From Treponema sp. UBA2869 (lineage in GTDB: Bacteria > Spirochaetota > Spirochaetia > Treponematales > Treponemataceae): a stretch of DNA of 6,811 bases. This document shows positions 6,683 to 6,811 of the stretch, in pieces. The position numbers and the translations under genes were made by a program. The notes beneath the pieces were generated by a model, which worked only from the letters and a program-made list of their open reading frames with translations, was not told the DNA's origin and did no database searches. The first letter of the stretch is position 1; every line of letters begins with the position of its first letter. Location: assembly GCA_002350445.1 (NCBI GenBank), contig DEEV01000006.1, positions 1,073-7,883 of the forward strand, in the 5' to 3' direction.

Positions 6683-6696
6683 GCCCGTTGGCGGGC
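6683..6696. repeat. GC-rich hairpin
   Basis: GCCCG and CGGGC form a perfect 5-bp stem with a 4-nt loop. In the predicted operon transcript it would sit at the extreme 5' end, where such hairpins can protect mRNA. Confidence 0.7.
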
Positions 6697-6701
6697 GTTG
6701 T

Positions 6702-6730
6702 TTTATAGCAGAGCGTCAGGAAAATTGCAA
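6702..6730 (-). promoter_or_regulatory. Probable sigma-70 promoter of the Cache-GGDEF/kinase/regulator operon
   Basis: On the minus strand TTGCAA (6730-6725, four of six consensus bases) is followed after 17 bp by TATAAA (6707-6702, five of six). A TG one base before the -10 gives an extended -10. The -35 lies in the 6721-6740 hairpin and the -10 in one arm of the 6704-6753 stem, so the match could partly reflect the repeat structure. The predicted start is near 6695. Confidence 0.45.
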
Positions 6731-6753
6731 AAGCAATTTTTAGCTCTACTATA
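6704..6753. repeat. Imperfect inverted repeat enclosing a second hairpin
   Basis: TATAGCAGAGC (6704-6714) pairs with GCTCTACTATA (6743-6753) over ten of eleven positions, with a single C-A mismatch. It encloses the 6721-6740 hairpin. Confidence 0.75.
6721..6740. repeat. Perfect 8-bp hairpin with AAAA loop
   Basis: AAAATTGC and GCAATTTT flank a four-base loop. The stem is AT-rich with only two G-C pairs, so it is unlike a strong intrinsic terminator although a T run follows on the plus strand. Confidence 0.75.
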
Positions 6754-6773
6754 TCGCAGCCCGGTTTAAAGAC

Positions 6774-6786
6774 GCAGCAAAGCTGC
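6774..6786. repeat. Short hairpin GCAGC-AAA-GCTGC
   Basis: This is a perfect 5-bp stem with a three-base loop. A second copy of GCAGC lies at 6756-6760 and could pair with the same GCTGC arm. Confidence 0.6.
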
Positions 6787-6790
6787 TTAC

Positions 6791-6811
6791 CAAGTTTTGT
6801 TCCAAAACTTG
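6791..6811. repeat. Perfect 9-bp hairpin at the window edge; one arm is also complementary to 6628-6638
   Basis: CAAGTTTTG and CAAAACTTG flank a three-base loop. The overlapping segment 6791-6801 is also a perfect 11-bp complement of AACAAAACTTG at 6628-6638, which makes a third, outermost inverted repeat around the whole structured region. The window ends at the last stem base, so a following T run that would mark a terminator cannot be seen. Confidence 0.7.

Larger units (their letters stand above)
6602..6696 (-). ncRNA. Structured 5' leader of the signalling operon, possible cis-regulatory RNA
   Basis: This is the likely transcribed leader between the predicted start site near 6695 and the ribosome site. 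A GC-rich hairpin (GCCCG, loop, CGGGC; 6696-6683) sits at the very 5' end. A nine-pair stem with one bulged base joins GTTTAGGTTC (6669-6660) to GAACTAAAC (6616-6608) and ends just before AGGA. Inside it are two smaller pairings that overlap at 6639-6640 and so exclude each other: GGCAA with TTGCC (6640-6624), and CCTC with GAGG (6660-6639). I do not recognise a known riboswitch class. The pairings are read directly; the RNA function is inference. Confidence 0.4.
6665..6768. repeat. Long-range inverted repeat TAAACCGG / CCGGTTTA
   Basis: A perfect 8-bp pair (6665-6672 with 6761-6768) encloses both the GC-rich hairpin at 6683 and the nested stem at 6704, which gives a branched, cloverleaf-like folding possibility. 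The left arm overlaps the sequence used by the leader stem (6660-6669), so the two pairings compete. Confidence 0.6.

Noticed and set aside
6612..6686. Resemblance to the class I cyclic di-GMP riboswitch (GEMM): an ACACAGGGC stretch followed by a CGAAAG loop, upstream of a GGDEF gene
   Set aside because: The A-A-A-C-C after the GGGC, the GGGACGCAAAGCC core and the second helix with the GGTAGC-type receptor are all missing. The bases around GAAA also do not form the expected stem. Short shared words only; an Infernal search against the GEMM model would settle it.
6602..6811. tRNA gene or CRISPR array in the structured intergenic block
   Set aside because: No T-arm consensus, acceptor stem or anticodon arm fits, and the repeats are inverted and of different sequence rather than direct and regularly spaced.

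Overview
The window is a short stretch of a low-GC bacterial chromosome in which every recognisable gene lies on the minus strand, so it reads from position 6811 down to 1. A gut or rumen Treponema (Spirochaetota) is my best guess. The grounds are the AT-rich signalling genes, the TTG start on one of them, the many small inverted repeats between genes, and a complex hybrid kinase of a type I associate with gut spirochaetes and clostridia. A clostridial origin cannot be excluded, because no rRNA or other marker gene is present.

Region 1 (6811 to about 6594) is non-coding and densely structured. It holds at least seven perfect or near-perfect inverted repeats, several nested. It also holds a plausible sigma-70 promoter (6702-6730) and a transcribed leader of roughly 100 nt whose segments can pair in mutually exclusive ways.

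Region 2 (6593 to 1451) is a tightly packed three-gene signalling operon. First is a membrane-bound Cache-GGDEF protein, a putative diguanylate cyclase with a variant SGDEF site. Second is a 1012-residue membrane hybrid histidine kinase (Cache, HAMP, HisKA, HATPase, REC, Hpt, extra tail). Third is an output-less response regulator with a degenerate and a canonical receiver domain. The first pair overlaps by 4 bases (ATGA) and the second by 1 base (TAATG), which implies translational coupling. The kinase has every residue needed for a four-step phosphorelay (H425, D725, H876, then D173 of the regulator), and the first gene may link the same signalling unit to cyclic di-GMP.

Region 3 (1450 to 1) begins with a 192-bp gap carrying a strong predicted sigma-70 promoter (TTCACA, 17 bp, TATACT). 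An hdrB-hdrC-hdrA operon follows, and hdrA runs off the left edge after 18 codons. These genes encode heterodisulfide-reductase-like iron-sulfur subunits. In bacteria without coenzyme M they are usually part of electron-transfer or flavin-based electron-bifurcating complexes. HdrB keeps all ten cysteines expected for two noncubane [4Fe-4S] clusters, and HdrC keeps both ferredoxin-type cluster motifs.

I see no convincing intrinsic terminator between the signalling operon and the hdr operon, so read-through is possible. Nothing else in the sequence links their functions.
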